Part shown: positions 10,888-22,687 of the stretch, one piece after another
Position numbering within the stretch: the stretch's first letter is position 1
Layout: each line of letters begins with the position of its first letter
Assembly: GCF_016801865.2 (NCBI RefSeq)
Contig: NC_068938.1
Location: 64,430,817-64,494,816, forward strand
From: Culex pipiens pallens
Lineage: Eukaryota > Arthropoda > Insecta > Diptera > Culicidae
Direction of reading: 5' to 3'
Length of the DNA: 64,000 nucleotides
Notes under the pieces: generated by a model
Database searches by the model: none
Told to the model about the DNA's origin: nothing
The model's input: only the letters and a program-made list of their open reading frames with translations
Position numbers and translations under genes: made by a program

Positions 10888-11930
10888 CGAAACTTCCGGT
10901 GGACACTTCTTTGCTGCTCCACACAGGTTCCAAGGGCAGGCCCCGGTTGGCCCTTCTGAGGGAGAGCTGCGCGCTCTCTTTGTGTTTCCGGATAGTTGTT
11001 TGCAATAGTTGTTGGTTGAGTGAAAAGTTGGCTGATTTTGGGGAAAAGTTTGCTGAATTTGAGCAAATTTTGATTTTCAACGGAAGTGGAGGCAAAATTC
11101 GAGCAAACGGAAGTCGCTGGGCAACTTCCGGGGGGTTTTGGAAGCAAGTCTCGCGTAGAGTTTCAACTGGTTGAATCAAATTTCCAGCCGCGCGCGAGTT
11201 TTTTGCTGAAAGTGTGTTTGTGTGCAGTTGTTTGTGTGTACTTCCGCCGGGAAGGAAACGGAGAAATTGGCGTGTTTGAATTTTCCAGGGAAATTGGAAA
11301 AACCGTCGTCGGTTAAGAAACCCTTAAACAGGGAGCATCTCATTTGCGTGCGAGGAAGAAATTAAAACCAGTCAAACAAATTTGGAATTGATCGATGTTC
11401 AACTGTTGGTGACGGCTTTTAAGGAAGGGCGGACGTCGTTGATTGACGGCACAAGATAAGTGTCTGTTGGCTAATTAATTTTAATGATTGCCAGCGTTTT
11501 TGTGGTCACGAAAACAACACCCCTACCCCTCTGCTTTCTATGGAAAGTAATACAAGCAGAAGAAGAGGAAGCAGTGTGAGTTAATTTGTGGCTGATTGGA
11601 GGCACGTTGCCGGTCGCAAGGAAAGCTTATCGATTACAAAATATTAATCTGACAGCAGGTCGAGGAAACGGGTGGTTTTCGGCATTGCGAGAGGAAAAGT
11701 TTTGTGCCCCATCATCGTCGTGTTTGTAGTAATAAAGTGAGCGAAATTTCTGGCAGTGAAGTGTGTTTGGCTTTGATGGTGAACAAGCGTTTGTGAGAAA
11801 GTGGAAATTGAATTTCCGAAACAATAATGGGTGGAGAAGTAAATAAGGAGTATTAATAGCAGCATCGCGAGTTGAGAACCAGTTTCGATAAGGATTTTAT
11901 CATTGGAATTGGCGTCAACTTGATCGAAGG
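10855..11930 (+). other. Putative noncoding 5' exon ending in a splice donor
   Basis: This 1.1-kb island is unique and GC-richer than its surroundings, and has no long coding frame. The plus strand is rich in GTGAAAAGT- and TGTGTTTGTG-like words common in insect 5' UTRs. It ends at 11930 in ATCGAAG followed by GTAAGC, a near-consensus donor. Only short upstream-type frames occur. If real, the gene's coding exons lie downstream on the plus strand and were not recognised. It might instead be a conserved regulatory island. Confidence 0.3.
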
Positions 11931-12981
11931 TAAGCTGAATGCACAAAACAATCTGGAATATTTGAGTAACTTTTCACCATTGTTATGTAATTACAATGCT
12001 GATTAATTTAAAAAATGACTGTATGGTAACAAACCTGCCTGATTTCAATCTGAGTTACTTCAACAGAATGGATCTAGTTGGTTTAACCTGGTAATGATGT
12101 ACTTGGACTTGGTTGGCAAATATGTTTGAAGTTTTATTACTGACCATTAGGGTGACAAGAAAAATTCAACTAAGGAACTGTGCCAATTTTGAGCCAAATC
12201 TTTTAAGGTTTAAGGGTAGCTAATGATCGTTGAAGATTGAATGGGTAAGTTCACAAAAATGTATAACATTTTCAATGTTCCACCAAAAAGTGGCGTATCA
12301 GATCATTGTCCAGTGAAAGATTTTTAAGTTAAAATTGTATGACAAACAACTTTGTCAAAGACAGAAAAACGATCCCTGACGAGTAGTGTGTCCCAAAAAA
12401 GGCGATGTGGCGGAAACTCACCTCACCCTGAATTCGATAGTTTTTTCCCTTAGGAACAATGTTTTCATGCAACGAAAAATTCTCAAAAATCAAATTGCCC
12501 CGTATTTCCCATTAAATCAATGTTAGGAGTCCTATCAAAAATGTTCTGAATTCACATTAATCCAGTTCGTTGTCATTTTTCACTTTGACTGGTTGGAATA
12601 AATAAAATTTTTTGCCTGATTTTTGCTTTCAAATTTCTCTCAAAAATCCATCAAACTTTTATCGAAGCTAACAATTTTCATCTTGTTGGTGACAATTTTC
12701 TGAACAATTTTGCTTTTTTAACACTTAGTTTTTGTCTCATCAGTGCCAAAACACAGCCATTAAAATAAATATCTATGGTTTTTACTACTTTGACGATGTG
12801 ACTATAGCACCATTACGAAGAAATGCATGTTAAATTAACCGCATTTTTAAATTATACCTTAATTATAAAAAAAAACACATTGTTTTCAATATTTTGATAA
12901 AAATTCCTTATTAATGAAAAAATATTACTAACATTAATAAACATGTTTTATTTAATAAAAACGTTACTTAATCCACCTTTA
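11931..12981. other. Gene-free stretch
   Basis: AT-rich sequence without coding signal or clear repeat boundaries; nothing further is seen. Confidence 0.4.
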
Positions 12982-13848
12982 GGTGGTTGGTGCCTTCCTC
13001 ACATTCATAAAGTCAATTCATTCAGTAAAAATAGCAACATTCCCCCTTAACATGTTTAACAAATCAACTTTATTACTCATTTCTTTTGATAGGGTTCGCT
13101 GACCTTCAATATTTCTGGCTCATCGGCAAGATCTGATAAAAAACTATTCAACGATAGTTCGCATGGAAGATTCAGACAATATTTCTATCACAATATATGA
13201 AATACGGCCTCTAAAATGTGTATGAATAACACATAAGAGCTAATAACTTTTGATTTGGTAATCAGATCTTCGATGTTTTAGGCTCATTTGAAAGGTCTTT
13301 CGATTATCTAACGATGGGTCGCATGATGGACCCGGAAATCATTTTTATTGAAATATCTGAGATCCAACCTCCAAAAAGTGTATAAATAACACTTAAGTGC
13401 TAATAACTTTTGATAGGGTTGTCAGATCCTTGATGTTCTAGGCTCATTTGAAAGGTCTTTCGATTATCTAACAAACGACAGGTCGCGTGATGGACCCGGA
13501 CACCATCTTCATTGAAATATCTGAGATCCGGAACATACGTCAAAATCGTTTTTTTAGCATAACTTTTGAAGTGCTTAACTAAACTTGCTGATTTTAAATA
13601 CAGACCTATGGGACCCCAAGACGGATCGAATGAGACTAATACGGTCAAAATCCGTTAATCCAGTCTGGAGATAATCGAGTGACAATTTTTTTGTCCACCC
13701 ACCTACACATATCCACACAGGCATTTGCTCAGGACATGATTCTGAGTCGATATGTTTACGTGAAGGTGGGTCTACGAGGTCAAATTAAAAAGTTCATTTT
13801 TCGAGTGATTTTATAGCCTTTCCTCAGTAAGGTGAGGAAGGCAAAAAG
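12982..13848. mobile_element. MITE with GCCTTCCTCAC inverted termini
   Basis: The left end reads TTGGTGCCTTCCTCAC and the right end is its near inverse, GTGAGGAAGGCAAAAA. The interior carries a tandem repeat (see next entry). Parts of the same family recur at 29825-29990 and 31100-31450 within intron 1 of the cuticle gene. Confidence 0.6.
13076..13550 (+). repeat. Three tandem copies of an about 175-bp unit
   Basis: The block GCTAATAACTTTTGAT, then AGGCTCATTTGAAAGGTC, then TGATGGACCCGGA, then GAAATATCTGAGATCC occurs two times in full and once in diverged form (first copy from about 13080). Confidence 0.7.
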
Positions 13849-13879
13849 GAATTTCCCTCAAAATCGTAAAAAATACGAT

Positions 13880-14400
13880 ACTGATAGAGCAATTCTCTAC
13901 ACAGAAAAAAATAAAGTAAATTTGGAAGCTATTACCCTTTTATGATGTAATTTCAAAAAAAAATTGACCGGGTTAAACATTTTTGAATCAATACAGATTT
14001 TTTCATAAAATCGAAATTGGTCGCAAACTTTAAAATCTTTTCGAAAACAATACTTCAATTTTAATTTAATCAAGACAAACAATTCAAAAGGGCGTAATTT
14101 TGAATTTTTGGTTCTTTAGAAATGTTAGTATTGATTTAAAAAAAAAACTGAAGATATTGTTTTCGAGAAGACCGACAAATTTTGCAAATGTTTCATAATT
14201 TAGCATTAACAATCGGACCATTAGTTGCTGAGATATCGACATTAGAAAATGGGGGGTTGTTGGGTGAGACTTAGAAAACATAAATTTTCCTGTTTTTAAA
14301 TCTTTGCATGAAAATTTCTCAGCAACTAAAGGTCGCATCGACAAAGTTGAAAAAAGCAAAATATAGAGAATTTTCTCAGCTTTTCAAATATTGTTTTCAA
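13880..14400. mobile_element. GAGCAATTCTC-family fragment
   Basis: It starts with GAGCAATTCTCTAC near 13888 and carries the family's internal blocks (CGGACCATTAGTTGCTGAGA and the CTCAGCAACTAAAGGTCG block). It lacks a clear right terminus. Confidence 0.6.
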
Positions 14401-14652
14401 AGGGGGCACCAATTAAAAAAATGAATAACTGCGACTACTTTCAAAAAAAAAAAAAAAAAAAACCTGAAAATGGCTATAACTTGAAAACGGTGCACTTTAT
14501 CAAAAGTTCATTAGAGTACTTTCTGAAGGCAAATTCTATTTTACTTCGGTATTTTATTCGGAGTTATTTTGAAGTACATAACAGAGTTTTTGAGTTTCTT
14601 TCAGCTGTGTGTTGCATCATAATCCATTTTGGAACAATTATTTCTTTAACTA

Positions 14653-14872
14653 CACAGAAAAAAAAATCATGGTAATATTACATCTGGGAAGGGGTACATC
14701 TTTTATGTCAGAAAAAAAGTGTAATTTTACCTCTGGAAATGTGTTATTTTACCACTTTTCTGGTGTAATGTCACTTTTTCAGTCTAAATTGAGGTAAAAT
14801 TACATCATAAAAGAGGTAATATTCAACCTTCCAAAATTACAGCTTCCAAATTTACATTATTTTTTCCTGAGT
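14653..14872. mobile_element. Short MITE, CAGAAAAAAAATCATGG termini
   Basis: The left end CAGAAAAAAAAATCATGGTAAT and the inverted right end (CAGGAAAAAATAATGTAAAT on the minus strand) enclose about 220 bp rich in GTAATATTAC and GTAAAATTAC words. Diverged relatives lie near 17640-17775 and 19300-19445. Confidence 0.5.
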
Positions 14873-14955
14873 AAGGCACTAGCAATAATAAGAAAATTAA
14901 AAAATAAAACTTACAGAAATTGCAAAGGAAAGGGAAGAGAGGAAGAGAAAGCTTA

Positions 14956-15151
14956 TCCAGATTTTTAAGCGAAAATGGCGTTCGAATGGTGAACGCCCGA
15001 AATGTCAAAATCACGCAGTGGTACCAACATTGCGAAAAAAGTGTGCCATGGCATGACGGCCACATTTTTTTTTCTAATGTTGGTGCTACTGCGTGATTTT
15101 GACAGTTCGGACGTTCACCAATCGAACGCCATCTTCGCTTAAAAACCTGGA
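14956..15151. mobile_element. 196-bp palindromic MITE, TA target duplication
   Basis: Arms starting TCCAGATTTTTAAGCGAA and ending in its near inverse, TTCGCTTAAAAACCTGGA, fold into one long hairpin. TA flanks both sides (14954-14955 and 15152-15153), as for Tc1/mariner-type elements. It abuts the ORF1 remnant at 15171. Confidence 0.65.
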
Positions 15152-15170
15152 TATCTAGATCACAGGTTAT

Positions 15171-15342
15171 TTATCCTTTGTAGATGTGTTTGATCATCAG
15201 TTCCCCAAGGGCCAGGAATTGTTCCGTCTTGTTCCGGCAGCTCCGAAACCGCGTCATCATCTCCCCCGCGAGAGCAAAGAACTCCGGCAGGGTGAAGAGA
15301 TCTTCCCCGGTGACTTCTTGCTGGGACGCATTGCAGTTACTT
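15171..15342 (-). pseudogene. Retrotransposon ORF1 C-terminal remnant
   Basis: On the minus strand a frame ending in TAA (15171-15173) encodes a segment including EDLFTLPEFFALAGEMMTRF, then RSCRNKTEQF and a final LGELMIKHIYKG. This is the same pattern as the end of the ORF1 remnant at 2294-2641: hydrophobic helix, Cys, K/RTEQ, LGE/G, IK and an aromatic residue. It fits the C-terminus of a jockey-clade ORF1. The upstream part of ORF1 and all of ORF2 are absent, and an A-rich tract at about 15388-15408 lies where the frame is lost. Confidence 0.55.
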
Positions 15343-15424
15343 TCGGGACATTTTTAAATGAAAGAATTAGTTTTGATGGACCATTTAAAAAAAAAAAAAA
15401 AAAAAAACTCCAGATGTATAGCCC

Positions 15425-15825
15425 ATAAAATGACATGTTCAAAAAAATACAGTTGATTAACGGAAAATGGCAGAGTTTTCAAAACTTTTTTAGTGTTTTA
15501 TTTTTTACAATGAAAAATACTTTTTTCAATTTTTAGTACGCCATTAAATCGGGCGTCCAATTTTATATTAAAGTTCCTTTGACACCAAATTTCTATCTCA
15601 TCATCGTTTCAAACTGCAAATTATTGTGAAAATCTTCTTTTTTCGAATGTTCAGAAATGAAAGGGGTCGTATAGTCCTTCCGTAACGAGCTTTCAAAATT
15701 TGAAGATCGGATTTGTTATGAGGGACAAAACTTACCCCTAAGGACAAAGTTTCACGCAAATCAAAAAGGTATTGGGTCAACTTTTTTCCGATTTCGTGTG
15801 AGTTGGCAGAAAATTACTCATGGAT
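15425..15825. mobile_element. Single arm of the GGGTAATTCTC palindromic MITE
   Basis: The block from GACATGTTCAAAAAAATACA to TTTCGTGTGAGTTGG matches one arm of the complete 1.04-kb palindrome at 56868-57904, at visibly lower similarity. Confidence 0.65.
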
Positions 15826-18000
15826 AAAAGCAAAGAATTCAGCGCTGTAATAAAACATGATTGGGTCCGAATTTCTCTTGAAACCTCAGCCAAACATTCT
15901 TCTAACACTAACATTCATTTCAAAACAAACGAAACATCCGCATTTAATTCGCCGCAAAAATATCCCTTCCGCGAATCAAATTTCCAGCTCTAGCAATTCT
16001 ACGAAAACACATCATTTGTTCCGACGACAAACGAGCCGGCAAACTTTTCGCATCACTTTCAGGTTGAAATTATGACGTCCGAAATTGTTCACTGCTCTCG
16101 TGCTGGAGCTTTTTCTTTCATCGAAAAACACGTCTATTCACAGCGGTTGTCCCACGCACACAACCGGTACCGGGGCAATCAGGACACATACATACAATAA
16201 AAGTGAGCAAGTTTTGGGGTAAAGGGTGAATTTTTGATTAATGTTGTTTAGTAAAATAAAAATAGTAATTTAAGTTTTTTTTTCAAAAATGATGTAGATT
16301 TAATCAAATCAAACTTTTTTTTCATGATTTTCTTGAATTTATAATTTTAAGAAGTTGCAAATTAAATAGATATCAAATTCAAAAAAGTAATTAATTTAAA
16401 AATTATAATATCACAATCTCTCACCCTAACTTTTCGGTTTATTGTTACATTCCATCCCCCGCCTGATGCTTCTACGTACTACTGCTGGGGACAGGTGAGA
16501 CTTTTTGGGAAAAAAAAGGTATTCGGAGAATTGTGCCAACGACCACAACCTGTCCGCCAAGCCAACCAGCCAGCCAGTCAGCTGAGCAGGGTAAATGTTT
16601 ACCTTGTAGCCTTGTACCGCCACCAACCCCGCGCTTGTATTATATGCCGAGTAAATATTTGAACAATGTTTGCCAGTGCCATTCTGCGTGGAAAATGGGA
16701 CCCATTTCCCGGGATCTTAATAATGTTTTTGTTACCCCGTGGTAATGTTATTACTCGGTGAAAATCCCTTTTTTTATGAACATCGCTTTTGAATAATATT
16801 TTTCTCCAAGCTTTCCAAACAATTCCTATTTAAGTTTTTCCGAGAGCACAATTATCCCTCGACCTTGGCAACACTATTTTACAAACCAGCGTTTCCAGCA
16901 CTCCACTCAACTCGATTAAAACTGTACGGCTATCATGGCGCAAGTTGGGCGAACCCGGAACCTTTGGGCTTGGACAAAATGCAGAAAAAGTTGTTCCTGC
17001 CAGAAGAAACCAGAATAAAAAGCAGCTAACGATGGGCAAAAATAAAAAAATGGCACAAGACACTTTACAGCTGGGAACACTGGTCCGGACAGGGCAGCAG
17101 GAGAGTGAAGAAAGGAGAAAGTTTCTAAATTCGATTGCGACGTGATTCGATTAAGTTTACTTCGAGGGAGGGGGAACAGTGTCTCGAGTCTCGAATGTTA
17201 GCATCCAATTTGGCAGTTTGGCAGAACAACGTTTGAACAACAAATTTGCCAGCATTGTGTTTGGCTGGCGTGGCGTGAGTGCTTTCTGTATAATCGACAA
17301 AGTTTGCGCTCCAAACTTGATGTTGGCGAGAAAAACGGTGAATGTGATTGTTGATTTCTGTTTATATTGATTGGGCGTTTGAATCAAAATTTAATTTGGT
17401 TTTGCAAACTGATGTGAACATAATTTATGCGTGGTAATTTTTTCTGCCTTTCAAAATTGTTGAATACGTAATGCATGTAATGGATTAGAAGTTTGTTAGT
17501 GATAGAATGAGTCTGTATAGTGTATTCTATTATGTGCATATGAACAATTCTCTACAAAATAGGTATTTTTTTTTAATTTTAATTTTTGTATTTTTTATTA
17601 TTTTTTATTTTGTTTGGTGCTTTTGGTATGCCCACAAACATTACGAAAAAAACGTGTAATATTGCATCTAAAACGATGCACATATCTGGAGCGTCAAAAA
17701 AGACGTAAAATCTGATGTAATTGTTGGTTACACGATACATTATTTGTGCCGTGATCGTGTAATTTTAGCATATCGGGTGTTTGTGAGTCTGTTCGAATTA
17801 ATACAATGTTTTATTCAATTGGAATGAATCAAAATTTGATTGTTTTCAATAACTTTAGTGTCGTTCGTAAGCCTGCACTTCAACACATTCACATTTTACA
17901 AAGGACCAAATCACTTTTTAAAGAAAAACACTAACTCTTCCTGACTACTCATACCACTTCACCAAATTCAACCTTCTAGTTTCTTGCAGCTTTGTCTACT
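15826..18000. other. Mostly unique, gene-free stretch
   Basis: 16430-17390 is less AT-rich and contains short open frames on both strands (up to 77 codons), none recognised. It includes CAGCCAGCCAG-type simple repeats near 16565. 17640-17775 is a fragment of the GTAATATTAC MITE family. Confidence 0.4.
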
Positions 18001-19012
18001 GAGCAATTCTCTACGAAATCGGTCTTTTTTCTTAGTGTAATATTGAATGTTTGGCCCTTTTGAAATGTTAGTCTTGATTTAAACATTTTGAAAATATTGT
18101 TTTCGAAAAGATCAGAAAATTTCACAAATGTTTCATATTTTGACATTGAAAATCGGACCATTAGTTGCTGAGATATCGACATTGAAAAATGTTGGGCTGT
18201 TTGGGTGAGACTTAGAAAACATCAATTTTCCTATTTTAAACCTTTGCATTGCAATAACTCAGCAACTAAAGGTCGTATCAACAAAGTCCGAGGAAGCAAA
18301 ATATAGAGAATTTTCTCAGCTTTTCAAAAATATTTTTTTCAAAAGTGTGCAAACATGTGCACAAATTTAAAAAAATGAAAAACTGCGACTATTTTGAAAA
18401 AAAAAAAAAAAATACATAAAAATTGCTATCACTTGAAAACGGTGCACTTTATCAAAATTTCACTGCAGTACTTTTTGATTGCAAATTCAATTTGACATTG
18501 AAAAATAAAGTTTAAACATTTTTGCGACCAAAATTTCGATTTTTAGAAAAATCAGTATTTATTAAAAAAATCATAACTCGGCTAATGATTTTTTGCACAA
18601 CCTGGAAATTTCTGAAAAGTTGGCATTTTATGTCCTTTAAAATTTATCAAAAATAAAAAAAATAAAAATAGTGTTTTTTTTGCAAATCAAGTTTTAGTGG
18701 TAAAAAGTTAAATAAAAAAATCACCAAATTTTTTTTACGTGTATCATTTTTTTCCAGTGTAGTCCGTATCCATACCTACAACATTGCCGAAGACACCAAA
18801 TCGATCAAAAAATTCCTTCAAAAGATACAGATTTTTGAATTTTCATGCATCATTTTTGTATGGACAGCTGCCAAATTTGTATGGAAAATTATATGGACAA
18901 ACTAATGATGCAAAATGGCTTCTTTGGGCATACCGAAGGCACCAAAAAAGTTTCAGTCGGATTAAAAAATACAAAAAAAAAATCGAATGACCGAAATCCT
19001 AGAAAACTACTC
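18001..19012. mobile_element. GAGCAATTCTC-family element, complete copy with 4-bp TSD
   Basis: The left terminus GAGCAATTCTCTACGAAATC starts at 18001. The diverged inverted terminus finishes at 19012. The tetranucleotide TACT is found immediately outside both ends (17997-18000 and 19013-19016). The interior contains the family blocks AAATCGGACCATTAGTTGCT and ATTTGTATGGAAAATTATAT. There is no transposase. The 4-bp duplication excludes hAT and mariner. Confidence 0.7.
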
Positions 19013-19461
19013 TACTAAGAACTTCCCATCTTTGGTTCCGCCGCGTCAGCTCTCCCGGATAAAAATAATCATCCGACACCTGAAAGAAAAATAAGCACAC
19101 CAGCTGCAATTTACGTCGGGATTTGAACGCAAACAATAAAATGTATCTTTACCAGCAATTTTCTTATACCGTCTTGGCCTTTTGTAGCAGATCCCAAACA
19201 TTTTTTGAACCCCTCAGTGAAAAAACACTTTTCGCTGCCAAACATGAACGACCTCGTGTCTGACGTTTTGACGTTTCAGCTTGATACGTGTAAGAAATAA
19301 AACGCGTGACATTACATCAAGTTTGATGTAAAGTTACATCTTAAAACACGATCCTGTTATGTGCATCAAATTTAATGTAAAATTAGATCAAAATTGATTT
19401 ATTATCTCATCCAAAGATTGAGAATTCCGTAACACGTAATATTAATTTTTTTAGTAAGGCA

Positions 19462-20430
19462 AAGAAGCCATTTTGCATCATTATTTTGCACATAAAATTA
19501 TCGATACAAATTTGGCAGCTGTCAATACAAAAATGATATATGAAAATTCAAAAATCTGTATCTTTTGAAGGAATTATTTGATCGATTTGGTGCCTTGAGC
19601 AAAGTTGTAAGTATGGATTAGAACTACTTAATTTTTTATGGTGGTTTTTTTTCTTTCCCTTTTTGTCACTTGCAAAAAAAACTATTTTTATTTTTTTTTA
19701 TATGTTCTAGAGGACTGATGTTTGATTTGATAATGCCAACTTTCCAGAAATTTTTGACATTTGACATTTGACAATTTGACATTCAGACATTTTTGAGCGA
19801 ATTTTTGAATCGTGATTAGTAAAAAATGTATAACTTTGACTATTTTCAAAAAAGTTACCTAAAAATGGCTTTAACTTGAAAACTGTATATTTTATCAAAT
19901 TAACTCTAGTGGAAATTTTTGGTTCAAATTCAATTTTACATCGAAATATGAAGTTGAAAGTTGCGACCAACATTTCAATTTTTTGAAAAAATCAGTATTG
20001 ATTTAAAAATGTATAACTCGGTGAAATTTTTTTTGTGCACGCTGGAGATTTCAGAAAAGTTGTCGTTTGATGTCTTTTAAAATATGTCAAAAAATGAAAC
20101 AAATTAAAAATAGTATTTTTTTTGCAAATCAAGGTTTAGTGCCAAAAAGTGAAATCAAAAATCACAAAAAAATAACCGTGTATAATAATTTTTAAGTGTA
20201 GTCCTTATCCATACCTACAACTTTGTCGCAGACACCAAATCGTTCAAAAAACCCCTTCTAAAGATAAAGATTTTTGAATAATGATCTTTGTATGGACAGC
20301 TGCCAAATTTGTATGGAAAATTATATGGACAAATAATGATGCAAAATGGCTTCTTTGGGCATACCGAAGGCACCAAAAAAGTTTCAACCGGATTAAAAAA
20401 TACAACAATTTAAGAAAAGACCGGAATTTT
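19462..20430. mobile_element. GAGCAATTCTC-family element, degraded copy
   Basis: Inverted family blocks (AAGAAGCCATTTTGCATCAT at the left, its inverse at the right near 20340) enclose diverged interior. Terminal sequences are eroded. Confidence 0.6.
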
Positions 20431-22679
20431 GGATTTGAAAATAGTTGCCCTGACCCCTCATCGTAATTTTTGTCCCTGATCAAGAATCTAATCTTCATTT
20501 TTCGATACCTCGTAACGGACGCGTCCTCTTTTTAGCATTCGAAAAAAGGCGTGTTTTTCAATAATTTGTAGCCTGAAATGGTTATGATATAGAAATTCAG
20601 TGTCAATGGGTCTTTTATGTAAAAATGGATTTGAACCAAAATTGTGCCATTTTCCGTTAAATAACTGGCATTTTCTTGGAAATTTTTCATTTTAAAATTT
20701 CGTAATTTTTTAACTTTTCAGGGTTAAGTTTTTGAGTGTGAGAATGTTCCTCAAAGTTGTAGAGCAGGCATTTACCAATGTTTTATTACGTAAATATAAG
20801 GGGTTTGCTTGTAACCTTCACGAGTTATTGCAACTTTACAAAAAAAAAAAAAAAAATTGAAAAAGTTACTTTTGTAATTTTGTCGTGAAACTACTAACTT
20901 TTTCTGTCATTCTTGAACGAAAAAGCTAGAGTGCGCTAGATTTACAGGCGTCGGTTTTGCGGTATTCGGTGCAATACACCAAATGAAATGAAAAATTCTT
21001 GTTCTAAACAAAAACTGACCCTTCTGGGTTTTTGAAGAATCTAAAACAACATTAAGGGGCTACATACATGTACATCGACAAAAAAAGTCAGAGGTTGGAG
21101 TTAGCACACACTTAGTTTTATAAAAAATCTGTTTTCAAGGCATTAAAATACACATTTTCATCTAATATCAAAACAATTTTGAAGACATTTGGTTGTATCG
21201 TTGCCGAGATAATGACTATTTAAAGTTGGCAGTTTCAAAAAACGGGTGCTATCTCCACATTGCTTTGATCAAATCGGCTCAAAATTTTGGTGAAGACTCG
21301 TTAAACCGATTCCGTGTGCATGACGAAGCCAGATTTTCAAAAAACTTATTTAAAAAAAAAGATAAAAATATTTTTGTGTTTTTCATATAAAAACTCGTCA
21401 GTTTTTGATTTTTGTATTTTTTTTAAAATGAAAAATTTTAAAATCGGGTTTCGTCATGCACACTAGATATGTTTTGGGAGTCTTCACCCTGAAATTCAGC
21501 CAATTTGGTCCATCTCATCTCGAGATATCGTGGCACCCGTAAACCAACTTAGTGTTTCGAGAAAAACGCTCAAAAAGTTTGACAGTCCGCTTTGCGCACG
21601 GCAAAATTTTGAGCCTCAAATCGTCTTTAACTCAGTTTAATCATTTCATATGTTCATGAAATTTTCAGGATCGATTGAAAATCATCTTTTTAGTGGATTA
21701 AATAAATGTTCTGTAATATGAAATTTTGTGATTTTCTACATGTATGTAACCGCTTCATTCAAATCTATTCAATTCAATTCAGTTTTTATTAAGTAAATAA
21801 TCAATTCACAATTTGTTTTGCAATCAAACCTTATAGAGGTTTGGAGGTCCTTTTAGCTATGTGTTGGTAAATTGTGAATGAAGACACACAATTGGTTATT
21901 CAAACATTTCTAGCCTTTAAATTTCTTAGAAAACGACCTGCTTAAAAAAAATACAGTTGAGTGACGAAAAATAGAACAATCTTGAAAACTATTTCAGTTC
22001 CTTCTTCAATGAGAACAAAGTTTTTTTCGGAAATCTTAGTACGCTAATTGGAATTGAGTACACCATCAAATTGGGCGTCCAATTTTATATGAAGTCCCTT
22101 TGACCAAAATTCTAAACCGTCACCATTTCAGGCTGAAAATTATTGAATAAAATAAAAAGTCATCTTCCCAAACAAACTTCAACGATCAATGGCAACCCCA
22201 AAACCTTATGCTATTTGGCTCCCTGTTCACGAATCCGAGATCCATTTTTTAATAAACTCGTGACGGATGGGCGTCAAAACCCTTTTCATTTTTGAACATG
22301 GGAAAAAAGAGGTGTTTTTCAATAATTTGAAGCCTGAAACGGTGATGAGTTGGAAATTTGGTGTCAAAGAGTCTTTTATGTAAAATTGGATGCCCGATTT
22401 GATGGCGTATTCAAATTTTCGAAAAAAACTTATTTTCCATCGAAAAAAAAAAGCAAAAAAATTTTTAAAAACTCTGCCATTTTCCGTTACTCAACTGTGA
22501 AAATTATAGGAACATGATATTTTAAGGAAAATTTAATGTACTTTTCGAATCTACTTTAACTCAGAAAGGCATTTTTTTCAGTTAGAACAATTTGTTTCAT
22601 TTTCTACAAAATTTTTCACGTTCTACAAAGTTGTACAGCAGACAATTACAAAATTTTTGATTTATAATCATAAGGAGTG
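20431..22679. mobile_element. Degraded GGGTAATTCTC-family palindrome copies
   Basis: 20440-20880 and 21945-22679 carry the arm blocks of the 56868-57904 family (for example CCTGAAACGGTGATGAGTTG and GATTTGATGGCGTA). The second copy continues at 24768-24840 beyond the hAT element, which therefore inserted into it. 20940-21900 in between is unclassified AT-rich sequence. Confidence 0.55.
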
Positions 22680-22687
22680 CTTGTAAT

